Source: an uncultured Clostridia bacterium (GTDB taxonomy: Bacteria > Bacillota > Clostridia > Christensenellales > Borkfalkiaceae). From it: a stretch of DNA of 24,334 nt. The stretch is from contig CAKQLR010000029.1 of NCBI GenBank assembly GCA_934254725.1, positions 1 to 24,334 of the forward strand, in the 5' to 3' direction. This document shows positions 6,487 to 15,483 of the stretch, one piece after another (the stretch's first letter is position 1; each line of letters begins with the position of its first letter). A model generated the notes under the pieces. That model had not been told where the DNA came from and ran no database searches. It was given only the letters and a program-made list of their open reading frames with translations. The translations under genes and the position numbers were made by a program.

Positions 6487-7374
6487 ATGAGAGATTTCAA
6501 AGTAATTACAGACTCTTGTTCCGACCTTACTACGGAACTTAGAAACAATTACGATATAGATTACGTTAAAATGAATATCGTTTACAACGGAAAAGAGCTT
6601 CCCGCCGATCTTGACTGGAAAACTTATTCCCCGAAGGAATTGTATGATATTATGCGCGGAGGTACAAGAGTAACCACTACGCAGGTTCCCGCAGAGGAAT
6701 TTACAAAAGCGTTTACCAAATATGTAGAACAGGGTATGGACGTATTATATATAGCATGTTCCGCTGCATTGTCCGGCTCGGTGAATACCGGTCACGTCAT
6801 AGCTAAAGAAATTATGGAAGCATATCCCGAAGCAAAGATTGTTTGTATTGACTCTCTCAACTCCTGCATGGGCGAAGGGCTTCTTGCAATCAAAGCCGCG
6901 GAGCTTAAAGCCGAAGGCAAAACGCTTGACGAAGTTGTCGAATATATAGAAAAGAATAAACTTAAAGCAAATCAGTTTGCCGTAGCCGAAACTCTCGAAT
7001 ATTTAAAGAGGGCGGGAAGAGTTAAAGCTTCCAAAGCTTTCTTCGGAAATTTATTCGGTGTTAAGCCGATAATTATTTCGGATGCGCGCGGCGCTAACTT
7101 TGCCGTTAAAAAAGTAAAAGGAAGAAAAGGCTCTATTCTCGAAACGGTGGCTATGTGCAAAGAGTCGATCGTTAACCCAGAAGAGCAGACTCTTTATATC
7201 GTTCACGCCGATTGCGAGGAAGATATGAAATTCTTCAAAGAGGAACTTGAAAAAGCTATTCCCTGTAAAGCTACTTATGTTTCCTATATAGGTCCTATTA
7301 TAGGTGCGTCCGTCGGACCCGGAACTTTAGCCGTTTACTGTGTCGGTAAAGAAGTAACGGTAGTAGGTGACTAA
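6487..7374 (+). CDS. DegV family fatty-acid-binding protein (FakB-like)
   Basis: 295 residues, normal for DegV/FakB. N-terminal VITDSCSDL begins the EDD fold. TTTQVP (about 63-68) and CSAALSG (about 91-97) match the conserved residues that hold the fatty-acid carboxylate. A later AETLEYLKRAGRV segment is also family-typical. In known systems FakB holds a fatty acid while FakA phosphorylates it to acyl-phosphate, feeding exogenous fatty acids into phospholipid synthesis. The FakA-like gene follows after only 8 bases, supporting this role. Ribosome site AAGGA precedes the ATG. The chain-length preference cannot be read. Confidence 0.9.
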   Translation: MRDFKVITDSCSDLTTELRNNYDIDYVKMNIVYNGKELPADLDWKTYSPKELYDIMRGGTRVTTTQVPAEEFTKAFTKYVEQGMDVLYIACSAALSGSVNTGHVIAKEIMEAYPEAKIVCIDSLNSCMGEGLLAIKAAELKAEGKTLDEVVEYIEKNKLKANQFAVAETLEYLKRAGRVKASKAFFGNLFGVKPIIISDARGANFAVKKVKGRKGSILETVAMCKESIVNPEEQTLYIVHADCEEDMKFFKEELEKAIPCKATYVSYIGPIIGASVGPGTLAVYCVGKEVTVVGD

Positions 7375-7382
7375 GGTGGTTT

Positions 7383-9044
7383 ATGGCGATTAAAGAAGTA
7401 GATAGCGCATCACTGAAAACGATGCTTACTGCCGGCGCGGCTGTGTTGGATAAAAATCTTACAAGAATAAACGATTTAAACGTTTTCCCCGTACCCGACG
7501 GCGATACCGGTACCAATATGGAGTTTACGATCAAAGGCGCTGTAAACGGTGCGTGCGGTTGTAACGGTAATCTTTCCGAAACTGCAAAAGCCATGGCAAA
7601 GGGCGCTTTGCTCGGCGCAAGGGGAAACTCTGGCGTTATCCTTTCGCAGTTTTTAAAGGGTATTGCGGTCGGTCTCGAAGGGCTTGAAAAAGCCGATACA
7701 GTTCAGTTTGCAAACGCCTTTAAAAAGGGTGTGGAGTATGCTTATAAGTCGGTGCTTTACCCTACGGAAGGTACTATCCTTACCGTTATGAGGGAGGCTA
7801 CTGAGTTCGCGGCTTCAAAAATACCCGAACACGGTTCTCTTTCGGCATTCATCGCGGATTTTTTAGAGCAGGCTAAAATTTCGCTTGCTCATACTCCCGA
7901 ACTTCTTGACGTTTTAAAGAAAGCGGGCGTTGTGGACAGCGGCGCTGCCGGTCTTATTTGCGTTGCCGAAGGTTTCCAAAAAGCTATAAACGAAGAAGAT
8001 TTCGAAATAAGCGACTCTGTGGAAGATAACAAACAGAGCAGTAATTTGCATACTAATGCGTTCGGACCCGACAGTGTTCTGGAGTACGGGTATTGCACGG
8101 AGTTCATACTTCAGCTTATGAACGCAAAAACCGATATAAAATCCTTTAAAATAAACACGATTACCGATTACTTGCAGACGGTAGGCAATTCAATCGTCGC
8201 TATTCTGGACGAGGACGTGGTTAAGATTCACGTTCACACGAAAACTCCCGCAAAGGTAATAGATTTTTGTCAACGCTTCGGTGAGTTTGTTACGTTTAAA
8301 ATGGAGAATATGTCCGTTCAACATAACGAAATTATCGCAAACGAAGAGGCTGCTATTACTTCGGACGAGCCTGTGAAAATGGTTAAAAACGCCGTTGTCG
8401 CGGTTGCTTCAGGCGAAGGAATAAGCGAAGTTTTCCGTTCGCTTGGCTCGTCTGCGATTGTGAACGGCGGACAAACTATGAACCCGTCGAGCAGCGATTT
8501 TATTAACGCATTCGATACGCTTAACGCGGAAAATATTATTGTTTTGCCCAACAACTCGAATATCATAATGGCTGCTAAACAAGCGGCGGAGCTGTACGAT
8601 AAAGCCAACGTTTACGTTATAAACTCTCACACGGTTGCCGAAGGTTATTCCTCCATGACCGTCACTGATATAGAAGCCGACATCGAAGAAATTATCCTCG
8701 ATATGGAGCGTGCCTGCTCGCATGTCGAAACTCTTTTTGTTACATACGCCGTGAGAAACGGCAGTATGGACGGGGTCGAGTACGAAAAGGACGACTATAT
8801 TTCCGTTTGCGGAAAGAAAATGATGTTCTCGGCAAAGGATAAAACGAAAGCGGTTATCAACGGAATAAAGGCGCTTAACGATTGCGACGACAGGGAAATC
8901 GTTACCGTGTTCTACGGCGCGGACGTTTCGGAAGAGGAAAAAGCTTCGTTCCTGTCGGAATTTAATAAGTCGTTCTCGGATAAGGAGCTTTACGAAATCG
9001 ACGGAGGACAGGACGTCTATTCGTTTATTGTGGCGCTCGAATAA
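7383..9044 (+). CDS. fakA: Fatty acid kinase catalytic subunit, DAK2-domain protein
   Basis: 553 residues, close to characterised FakA length. The N-terminal DAK2-type nucleotide-binding domain shows VFPVPDGDTGTNM (34-46, with the acidic metal-binding residues) and GALLGARGNSGVILSQ (about 75-90), then VDSGAAGL. The C-terminal half contains a DegV-like fold region. FakA uses ATP to phosphorylate a fatty acid bound to FakB, in the cytosol. It is coupled to the DegV gene 8 bases upstream, with GGTGG before the ATG. A terminator follows. Family assignment is strong. The name fakA rests on domain order and the FakB neighbour. Confidence 0.9.
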   Translation: MAIKEVDSASLKTMLTAGAAVLDKNLTRINDLNVFPVPDGDTGTNMEFTIKGAVNGACGCNGNLSETAKAMAKGALLGARGNSGVILSQFLKGIAVGLEGLEKADTVQFANAFKKGVEYAYKSVLYPTEGTILTVMREATEFAASKIPEHGSLSAFIADFLEQAKISLAHTPELLDVLKKAGVVDSGAAGLICVAEGFQKAINEEDFEISDSVEDNKQSSNLHTNAFGPDSVLEYGYCTEFILQLMNAKTDIKSFKINTITDYLQTVGNSIVAILDEDVVKIHVHTKTPAKVIDFCQRFGEFVTFKMENMSVQHNEIIANEEAAITSDEPVKMVKNAVVAVASGEGISEVFRSLGSSAIVNGGQTMNPSSSDFINAFDTLNAENIIVLPNNSNIIMAAKQAAELYDKANVYVINSHTVAEGYSSMTVTDIEADIEEIILDMERACSHVETLFVTYAVRNGSMDGVEYEKDDYISVCGKKMMFSAKDKTKAVINGIKALNDCDDREIVTVFYGADVSEEEKASFLSEFNKSFSDKELYEIDGGQDVYSFIVALE

Positions 9045-9058
9045 TAAAACCGAAATTG

Positions 9059-9105
9059 AATCGGAGAAGGGGCGATTTTTTCGTCTTATTCTCCGATTTT
9101 TTTTA
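9059..9105 (+). terminator. Terminator of the DegV-FakA operon
   Basis: AATCGGAGAA pairs with TTCTCCGATT across a 20-base loop and is followed by a run of eight T. Confidence 0.9.
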
Positions 9106-9160
9106 TTGTGCAAAATTGTCAAACAAAATTTAAATATGTTCGTTAAAAGGCGAATTTTTA

Positions 9161-9189
9161 TTGATATTTAAATTTGTTTGTGTTATAAT
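9161..9189 (+). promoter_or_regulatory. Sigma-A promoter of the metallopeptidase-AraC-gltX unit
   Basis: TTGATA (9161-9166), a 17-base spacer and TATAAT (9184-9189) preceded by TGT, so it also has an extended -10. The predicted transcript starts near 9196. Confidence 0.8.
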
Positions 9190-9266
9190 GATATGCAGAT
9201 GAGTTTTGTCGGTGAGGCGTGCGCTGTCGGCGTATATCTTTTCGGCAGGCTCTGCTTGCTTGTGAT

Positions 9267-9962
9267 ATGGGTAAAAAAGACGAAAAAATCATTATTGTCA
9301 ACGGTCGCGAGTTTATTGCAAAAAGCTCCAAAGGCAGAAGACTGAGATTGAAAGTGGACGGAAACGCCAAGCTGTACGTTTATATTCCGCGCGGTGTTTC
9401 TTTTAATTTTGTTTCGTCGTTCGTTTCGGAAAAATCCGAATGGATAGACAAGGCGCAAAAAAGTGTTTTAGCCGAACTCGACAAGTACAAAACCGACCTT
9501 GACCATACCTTTTTTAAAGGGTGTAAATGCAATTTGATTTTTACGGAAAACATCGATTCGTGTGAGATAAACGGCACTTTATACATTAAATGCAAAAGAA
9601 TGGCAAGCGATGAAAACAAAAAGAGAAAGTTGGAAATCTTTTTTAAAGAAAGCGTTTGCGAGTATGTTTTGAAAAGACTTCCGTTTTACGAAAATCTTAC
9701 CGGGCTTTATTCTAAGGAGTGGGAAGTGCGAAAGATGAGGTCAAGGTGGGGAAGCTGTCGGACGGACTCAAAAAGGCTTACTTTCAATACAGCGCTTGCA
9801 AAAGTTGACGAAACCGCATTCGACTACGTTATATTACACGAAGTAGCACATTTAAAGTATCCCGATCACGGTAGGGAATTCAAGGCGTTTTTAACGCGCT
9901 ATATGCCCGATTGGCGGCAAAGAAAAAAATTATTATCAGGGGTTTTCACTAATGCGAATTAA
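9267..9962 (+). CDS. YgjP-like (M48-type, DUF45) zinc metallopeptidase
   Basis: 231 residues from the ATG at 9267. An in-frame GTG at 9219 would add 16 residues (RCRRISFRQALLACD after Met) that do not resemble the family N-terminus, although neither start has a good ribosome site. The catalytic signature HEVAHL (H191, E192, H195) is preceded by the family hallmark MRSRWGSC (158-164), and His201 in PDHGREF is the likely third zinc ligand. These features match the YgjP/DUF45 metal-dependent hydrolases. Substrates are unknown; no signal peptide is seen. The stop overlaps the next gene (AraC type) by 11 bases. Confidence 0.85.
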   Translation: MGKKDEKIIIVNGREFIAKSSKGRRLRLKVDGNAKLYVYIPRGVSFNFVSSFVSEKSEWIDKAQKSVLAELDKYKTDLDHTFFKGCKCNLIFTENIDSCEINGTLYIKCKRMASDENKKRKLEIFFKESVCEYVLKRLPFYENLTGLYSKEWEVRKMRSRWGSCRTDSKRLTFNTALAKVDETAFDYVILHEVAHLKYPDHGREFKAFLTRYMPDWRQRKKLLSGVFTNAN

Positions 9963-10746
9963 ACCGATTGTCAAAATGACACAAAACGAAGCTATTACTT
10001 TCTACGAAGAAACAAAGCCCGATTTCGGCTTTTACAGTTCTGACTATTACGAAATGGTTTTACCTTTATCCGGTCAGGTAGAGGTTTCTTACGATAATAA
10101 AAAGAGAGTTCTCGACGAAGAGAGCGGTATTATTTTTTCGCCCGACGTTTTAAGAAGGGTGACCGTAAGGGAGGACGAGGGGGCTTGTCTTTTCATAAGA
10201 TATTCCGCCGCTATATGCAAGAACGTTTTCGAAACTCTCGGAAGCGATACCGCCGACAGGTTTTTAGCTCTTCCCGTTTATAATTTCACGGTGGACGCGC
10301 AATACGTAAATTCTATTCGCGTTGCTATCGAAAACGCGCATATCGCAAGCGAGGAATGCAAAGAACTTGCGCTTAAAAAGCTTGCTTATACCGCATTTTT
10401 ACGTTTTGTTCCGTTCCACGAATATTTAGCGGAAAACGACGTAACGTCGCGTTCTCTTGCCGCAATGAACAATCCCGAGTATGTCGGTTATCGTCTGCCG
10501 GATATCGCTCAGAAAATAGGCTGCAGCGAAGAATATCTTGTTCGTTGTTTCAAAAAAAGCGGGCTTGAAACGCCTAACACCGTTTTCAAACGCATTAAAC
10601 TCCGCTATGCAAAAAGCCTTTTACTCAACGGCACCGTTTCGGTATCTACCGTCGCTTCTATAGTGGGCTTCCGTTCCGTAGGGCATTTCAATAAGCTTTA
10701 CAGCACGGAATTCGGCGTTTGCCCCGGCAACGACAAAACAAAATAA
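9952..10746 (+). CDS. AraC family transcriptional regulator
   Basis: 264 residues. The N-terminal half (about 1-130) looks like a beta-rich cupin-type sensing domain (VLPLSGQVEVSYDNKKRVL, then GIIFSPDVLRRV). The C-terminal ~100 residues hold two helix-turn-helix units: LPDIAQKIGCSEEYLVRCFK and VSTVASIVGFRSVGHFNKLY. The second carries the AraC-typical GF.S..HF pattern. The expected PxxYR near the end is degenerate (GVCPGNDKTK). An AGGGG ribosome site lies inside the preceding gene and the genes overlap, so they are probably co-transcribed. The inducer and targets are unknown. Confidence 0.9.
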   Translation: MRIKPIVKMTQNEAITFYEETKPDFGFYSSDYYEMVLPLSGQVEVSYDNKKRVLDEESGIIFSPDVLRRVTVREDEGACLFIRYSAAICKNVFETLGSDTADRFLALPVYNFTVDAQYVNSIRVAIENAHIASEECKELALKKLAYTAFLRFVPFHEYLAENDVTSRSLAAMNNPEYVGYRLPDIAQKIGCSEEYLVRCFKKSGLETPNTVFKRIKLRYAKSLLLNGTVSVSTVASIVGFRSVGHFNKLYSTEFGVCPGNDKTK

Positions 10747-10789
10747 TAAATAAGATAATTACTCCGTTTTTGCGGAAAAGGAAATAATT

Positions 10790-12430
10790 ATGGATTATCA
10801 GTTGCTTGCTTCGATGCTTTTCCCTGAAGTTACGGAAACGCCCGAAGATATGGAAAAAAAGTTCCCCGTAAGAAACATTAAGGAAGGTGCTATAGTTTCT
10901 CGTATGGCTCCTTCGCCTACGGGTTTCGTTCACCTCGGCAATCTCGTTCAGGGGCTTACCAGCGAAAGACTTTGCCACCAATCGGGCGGCATATTGTTTT
11001 TAAGGGTTGAAGATACGGATAAAAAGAGGGAAGTTCCCGGCGCAGTTCAGGTGCTTATCGAAACTCTCAAGCATTACGGCATTCATTTTGACGAGGGAGC
11101 AACCGTAGACTCCGATTCGGGCGATTACGGTCCTTATCGTCAGAGCCAGAGAGCCGCAATTTATCACGTCTACGCAAAACAACTCGTTTTGCAAGGGCAG
11201 GCTTATCCGTGTTTCTGTACGGAAGAAGAACTGCAGGAGATGCATGCTCTGCAGGAAAAGGAAAACGCAAACTTCGGTTACTTCGGCAAATGGGCTAAAT
11301 GGCGTGACCGTCCTATAGAGGATATCAAGGAGATGCTCGATAAGGGTATGCCTTGGGTTCTTCGCTTCCGTTCTACCGGAAATATAGAAAATAAAATAAA
11401 ATTCGTTGACCTTATCAAAGGCGAAATAGAAGTTACCGAAAACGATATTGACCACGTTTTGCTTAAGTCCGACGGAATACCCACATACCACTTTGCGCAT
11501 GCGGTTGACGATCACCTTATGAGGACTACTCACGTCGTTCGCGGAGACGAATGGTTATCCACGTTGCCCTTCCATCTGCAACTGTTCCGCGCTCTCGGTT
11601 TTAAACTTCCCAAATACTGTCATATCGGACCTTTGATGAAGATGGACGGCACTTCAAAAAGAAAGCTTTCAAAAAGAAAGGACCCCGAACTTGCTCTTAC
11701 ATATTATAAGGAAGAAGGTTTCCCCGTAGAAGCCGTTTACGAGTACATTCTGACCGTTCTCAATTCGAACTTCGAAGATTGGAGACGTGCTAATCCGGAC
11801 ACTCCTACGGACGATTTTAAATTCTCGTATAAAAAGATGAACCCCGCCGGCTCGCTTTTCGACGCTGCAAAACTTAAAGACGTTTCCAAAAACGTTATTT
11901 CAAAGATGACTGCGGAAAAAGTTTACGAGCTTGCTACCGAGTGGGCGAACGAGTTCGATAAGCCGTTCGGCGAAAAGCTTTCTGCGGATAAAGAAAAAGC
12001 CGTTGCTGTTTTCTCCATCGGCAGGGGAGGAAAGAAACCTCGTAAAGACTACGCTGTATGGAGCGAATTAAAAGATTATATGGGCTTTTTCTACGACGAG
12101 TATTTTGAAATTAAGGACGCTTTGCCCGAAAACTTCGATAAGAACGTCGTAAAAAATATTTTAAGCGAGTACGAGTATTCAAATACCGCAGACCAGAACG
12201 AATGGTTTGAAAATATTAAAGCGCTTGCGGAAAAACACAACTTTGCTTCCGATATGAAAGCTTACAAGGCTCAGCCCGAAAACTATGCGGGCAACGTTGC
12301 GGATGTAAGCGGATTTATCAGGCTTGCTTTAACGGGCAAGAACGTTTCGCCCGATATGTATCTCGTTATGAAGATACTCGGCAAGGATAAAGTCGGGGAG
12401 AGAATCGATAAGTTTGTAGCTTCGCTTTAA
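10790..12430 (+). CDS. gltX: Glutamyl-tRNA synthetase
   Basis: 546 residues, longer than the usual ~480. Class I signatures are clear: APSPTGFVHLGN (HIGH-type HLGN at 48-51), VRGDEWLSTLP near 250-260, and KRKLSKRK (KMSKS-type, about 290-297). A 38-residue segment precedes the catalytic start, and the C-terminus is an extended anticodon-binding region. The enzyme ligates glutamate to tRNA-Glu in the cytosol. Because a GlnRS is also present, it may be the discriminating type; this is inference. AAAGGAAAT lies upstream of the ATG. No terminator is visible between the AraC gene and this one (43-base gap). Confidence 0.95.
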   Translation: MDYQLLASMLFPEVTETPEDMEKKFPVRNIKEGAIVSRMAPSPTGFVHLGNLVQGLTSERLCHQSGGILFLRVEDTDKKREVPGAVQVLIETLKHYGIHFDEGATVDSDSGDYGPYRQSQRAAIYHVYAKQLVLQGQAYPCFCTEEELQEMHALQEKENANFGYFGKWAKWRDRPIEDIKEMLDKGMPWVLRFRSTGNIENKIKFVDLIKGEIEVTENDIDHVLLKSDGIPTYHFAHAVDDHLMRTTHVVRGDEWLSTLPFHLQLFRALGFKLPKYCHIGPLMKMDGTSKRKLSKRKDPELALTYYKEEGFPVEAVYEYILTVLNSNFEDWRRANPDTPTDDFKFSYKKMNPAGSLFDAAKLKDVSKNVISKMTAEKVYELATEWANEFDKPFGEKLSADKEKAVAVFSIGRGGKKPRKDYAVWSELKDYMGFFYDEYFEIKDALPENFDKNVVKNILSEYEYSNTADQNEWFENIKALAEKHNFASDMKAYKAQPENYAGNVADVSGFIRLALTGKNVSPDMYLVMKILGKDKVGERIDKFVASL

Positions 12431-12460
12431 TCAGCGAAATCAATAAAATATTTACTGCTA

Positions 12461-12492
12461 AAAACCCCGTCGGAATTTTTTCGGCGGGGTTT
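12461..12492. terminator. Terminator after gltX
   Basis: AAACCCCG pairs with CGGGGTTT, with further CGG/TCG pairing inside. The T-run after the rightward stem is short (TTTAT), so rightward efficiency is uncertain. Confidence 0.65.
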
Positions 12493-12532
12493 ATGTAAAC
12501 GGGCTGTCGAAAGGCAAAGGGGGAATATAGCA

Positions 12533-13693
12533 ATGAATTTTCTTGCGAAATTATTCATAAAAGATTACAAAAATATCGAGGATGGAAAAGTAAGGGAAGC
12601 CTATGGCGTTTTAACCGGAATTGCAGGGGTAATACTTAACGTTCTTTTGTTTGCCGGCAAGCTTATGGTCGGATTGATTTCCGGTTCGGTGGCTGTCACT
12701 GCGGACGCGTTCAACAATATTTCGGACGCAGGTTCGTCGATTATTTCTATGGTGGGGTTTAAACTTGCAAATAAGCCAGTCGATAAAAAACATCCGTTCG
12801 GACACGGAAGAATGGAATATCTTTCCGGGCTTATCGTGTCTATGATTATCATTTTCGTCGGGTTTGAGCTTGTTACTTCTTCCGTAGAAAAGATTTTTTC
12901 GCCCGAAGTTATAGACGTTTCGCTTATTTCCGTAATAATCCTGGCAGTTTCCGTTCTCGTTAAATTATGGATGTTTTTATACAATTACACTATTTCAAAA
13001 AAGATAAATTCCGCGGGAATGAGGGCGACCGCGTTTGACAGTATATCCGACGCGGTTGCGACTACGGTAGTTTTGTTAAGCGCATTGATATTCAGGTTTA
13101 CTGGCTTGAACGTAGATGCCTACGCGGGCATACTGGTTGCCGTTTTCGTCACGTTTACAGGCTTAAAATCCGCAAAGGAAACGGTGGATTTGCTCGTGGG
13201 GGAAGCGCCTTCGCCCGAGTTCATACGTAACATAACGGAATTTGTTTGTTCTTACGACATAGTTTACGGCGTTCACGACCTTATCGTTCATAATTACGGA
13301 GTGGGCAGGGAGCTTATATCTCTTCACGTTGAAGTGCCTTGTAATACGGACGTTATGTACATTCACGAAAAGATTGACGAAATAGAAAACGCCCTGACGG
13401 AAAAATTCCACGTGCACGCGGTAATACATATGGACCCTATAGAAGTGGATGACGAAACCGTAAACAAAACAAAAGCGGAAGTTTTGCAGGTTATCGCGGA
13501 GACGTATCCGGGCGTTACCGTTCACGATTTCCGTATGGTAAACGGGCAAAAGAACGTAAATTGCGTTTTCGATATCGTTGTCCCTTATGAGTTTAAAGAC
13601 GCCGAAAGGGTCGCCGAAGATATTGTTTTGAAAGTTAAAGAAAAAGACGAAAGGCTTAACTGTGTTATAAATACGGACAGACCTCTTTGTTAA
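12533..13693 (+). CDS. CDF family cation exporter, probably manganese type
   Basis: 386 residues. About six membrane helices fill the first ~220 residues, followed by a cytoplasmic C-terminal domain that is longer than usual. The family signature SGSVAVTADAFNNISDAGSS lies in helix 2 and KKHPFGHGRMEYLSG follows. The transport-site motifs read N61xxxD65 in helix 2 and D169xxxD173 in helix 5 (AFDSISDA), without the histidine found in zinc-type members. This pattern is known from Mn(II)-exporting CDF proteins, so Mn(II)/H+ exchange out of the cell is the best guess. AAAGGGGGAA precedes the ATG. Flanked by terminators on both sides. Confidence 0.92.
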   Translation: MNFLAKLFIKDYKNIEDGKVREAYGVLTGIAGVILNVLLFAGKLMVGLISGSVAVTADAFNNISDAGSSIISMVGFKLANKPVDKKHPFGHGRMEYLSGLIVSMIIIFVGFELVTSSVEKIFSPEVIDVSLISVIILAVSVLVKLWMFLYNYTISKKINSAGMRATAFDSISDAVATTVVLLSALIFRFTGLNVDAYAGILVAVFVTFTGLKSAKETVDLLVGEAPSPEFIRNITEFVCSYDIVYGVHDLIVHNYGVGRELISLHVEVPCNTDVMYIHEKIDEIENALTEKFHVHAVIHMDPIEVDDETVNKTKAEVLQVIAETYPGVTVHDFRMVNGQKNVNCVFDIVVPYEFKDAERVAEDIVLKVKEKDERLNCVINTDRPLC

Positions 13694-13694
13694 A

Positions 13695-13736
13695 GAGAAA
13701 CGGCGGGAGTTTTTGCTCACGCCGTTTTCTTTTTTT
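13695..13736. terminator. Bidirectional terminator between CDF gene and YolD-like gene
   Basis: GAAACGGCG pairs with CGCCGTTTTC with GAG/CTC inside, followed rightward by a seven-T run. It serves the rightward CDF gene and probably the leftward SOS operon, which converge here. Confidence 0.85.
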
Positions 13737-13770
13737 GACTATTTTTGCGTGATTTACGGGGTTTTATGAT

Positions 13771-14091
13771 TTAAAATGATAAAATTTTTATCGAGTAAAT
13801 ATCGTCGAAAAGAATTTTGTTTCCGCCGAAGGAGATTGTTTTTTCGTTGAAGTTTATCTTTTCTACAACGGCGGTTGTTTCTATATAATGACCAAGGTAG
13901 TAAAAGATAATTTTTACCTCCGCACCCTTTGCTATTACGGCGAGAGTTGAACATATTTCTTCCCTTGCTTCGTCCGAAATTTCGGTCTTTTCCACTCTGG
14001 TGTGGCGTTCTTCTCTTTTTTTCAGTTCTTCTTTTAATCCTTTTAATGCGTCAAAGGATAAAAACTGTTTTGCTCGTTCGTGTCTGTCCAT
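13771..14091 (-). CDS. YolD-like protein
   Basis: 106 residues. It opens with RAKQFLSFDALKGLKEELK, a charged helix, and ends with a small beta-rich domain (YYLGHYIETTAVVEKINF, then ISFGGNKILFDDIYSI). This is the layout of YolD-like proteins, which in Gram-positive bacteria sit next to UmuC-type polymerases. It is the third gene of the lexA operon, 62 bases after the polymerase stop. Its exact role is not established, but an accessory to the polymerase is likely from context. Confidence 0.8.
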   Translation of the reverse strand: MDRHERAKQFLSFDALKGLKEELKKREERHTRVEKTEISDEAREEICSTLAVIAKGAEVKIIFYYLGHYIETTAVVEKINFNEKTISFGGNKILFDDIYSIKILSF

Positions 14092-14153
14092 AAAAATCCC
14101 GATAATGCGTGTTTCAGGCGGGTAATTGCTTTTTTCGGGGACTTTGAAAGTTG

Positions 14154-15482
14154 TTATTCCCCGTTGTGCCCGCCTATAAGTTTGTTGCGTTCTTTAGTCG
14201 TTGCGCCTTCCTGAAGATCTGTTCCTCTTAAAACGGCGTTCTTTCCGAACTTGTCTTTTATATCCAGCACCGTGTATTCAAGGTGCTTTTCTTTTTGCAC
14301 GGAATTCATGTCGGTAAACAAATCATAGCCTTCCATACATTCGTCTAAAAGATTGGAGTAGCAAATACCAAGGCGCCGTATAGGGGTGTTTTTGTTTGTG
14401 GATTCTTCAAACGCCCTGACTACATACTTTACAATAATAGAGTAAACGTTTGTTTTTTCGGTCATTCTCAGCATTTTGTCTGTAGAGGGAATAGCTTTTT
14501 TAGAGTAGCCGACGAATATCGAAACGCAGTCCGTTACCATGTGCTGCCGCAGTAAATTCTGGCAGGCGGTAAGAGCCATTTCCTTTATGACGGTCAAAGC
14601 TTTTTCGTAAGTGTAATCGTTGAAGAGAATTTGAGAATTCGATATTGAACGACTTCGGCTTTTGTAAGTTTTGATGTCCTGCATGGTGCAGGTTTCTCTG
14701 CCGAAAGCATGATCGATCAAAAGCTCCGCATTGACGCCGAAACTGCGATATAAAAGTTCTTCGGGCGCCCTTGCGATGCCAGCCATATCGAAAATGCCGT
14801 ACCTTTCAAGGCGTTTCGCAGTACCTGTAGAAATTCCCCAGAAATCGGTTATAGGGCGGTGTTTCCACAACGTTTTGATAAAAGTTTTTTCGTCCAGAAT
14901 TCCTATATGTCCAGGCGTGTGTTTTGCCGTTATATCAAGCGCGATTTTTGCAAGATACAGGTTAGTGCCTATGCCGGCGGTTGCTGGTATGTGAAGCCGC
15001 ACGGATATTTCGTCCACAAGTTTTTTTGCGAATTCCGCCGCACTCTGTTTGTAGCAGGAGAGGTAGTCCGTTGCGTCTATAAAACATTCGTCTATAGAAT
15101 AAACGTGTATGTCGTCGGGCGAAACGTAGTCAAGGTATATATCGTAAATATCGGCGCAGTATTCTATATATTTTTTCATTCTCGGCTTGGCGGTTATATA
15201 CTTTATACTCGGCGGAATTTCAAAAAGCCTGCACCTGTTTTTTACGCCGAGCGATTTCATCTTAGGTGAAACAGCAAGGCATATAGCGCCGTTTCCTCGC
15301 GATTCGTCCGCCACCACAAGGTTGGTTTCAAAAGGGTTCAACCCTCGCTCTGCACATTCCACGGAGGCGAAAAAAGACTTCATATCTATACAGAAGTAAG
15401 TCCGTTTTTTTTCGGTTTTTGTGGGTTTTACGGGGTTTTTGAATTGAACGATGCCGTTGCCGTCCGTTTTGTCGTAAGGCAT
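14154..15482 (-). CDS. Y-family (UmuC/DinB-type) error-prone DNA polymerase
   Basis: 442 residues. Catalytic motifs are intact: IDMKSFFASVE (D33) and HVYSIDECFID (D131, E132). A helix-hairpin-helix region (WGISTGTAKRLERYGI) follows near residue 225, then the little-finger domain. A GYDLFTD segment near the C-terminus may be a sliding-clamp-binding motif. It resembles the UmuC/UvrX-like polymerases of Firmicutes that act in translesion synthesis. The ATG is one base after the lexA stop, so translation is probably coupled, and expression should follow LexA derepression. No ribosome site is needed other than by coupling. Assignment to a named subfamily is uncertain. Confidence 0.93.
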   Translation of the reverse strand: MPYDKTDGNGIVQFKNPVKPTKTEKKRTYFCIDMKSFFASVECAERGLNPFETNLVVADESRGNGAICLAVSPKMKSLGVKNRCRLFEIPPSIKYITAKPRMKKYIEYCADIYDIYLDYVSPDDIHVYSIDECFIDATDYLSCYKQSAAEFAKKLVDEISVRLHIPATAGIGTNLYLAKIALDITAKHTPGHIGILDEKTFIKTLWKHRPITDFWGISTGTAKRLERYGIFDMAGIARAPEELLYRSFGVNAELLIDHAFGRETCTMQDIKTYKSRSRSISNSQILFNDYTYEKALTVIKEMALTACQNLLRQHMVTDCVSIFVGYSKKAIPSTDKMLRMTEKTNVYSIIVKYVVRAFEESTNKNTPIRRLGICYSNLLDECMEGYDLFTDMNSVQKEKHLEYTVLDIKDKFGKNAVLRGTDLQEGATTKERNKLIGGHNGE

Positions 15483-15483
15483 T

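Noticed and set aside
8409..9122. Leftward frame of 237 codons over fakA
   Set aside because: It runs through the fakA coding region and the terminator, with a composition typical of antisense frames.
9193..9345. Alternate ATG frame of about 50 codons before the metallopeptidase
   Set aside because: It overlaps the metallopeptidase gene out of frame, has no ribosome site and no recognisable family; kept only as a note to the start-site question.
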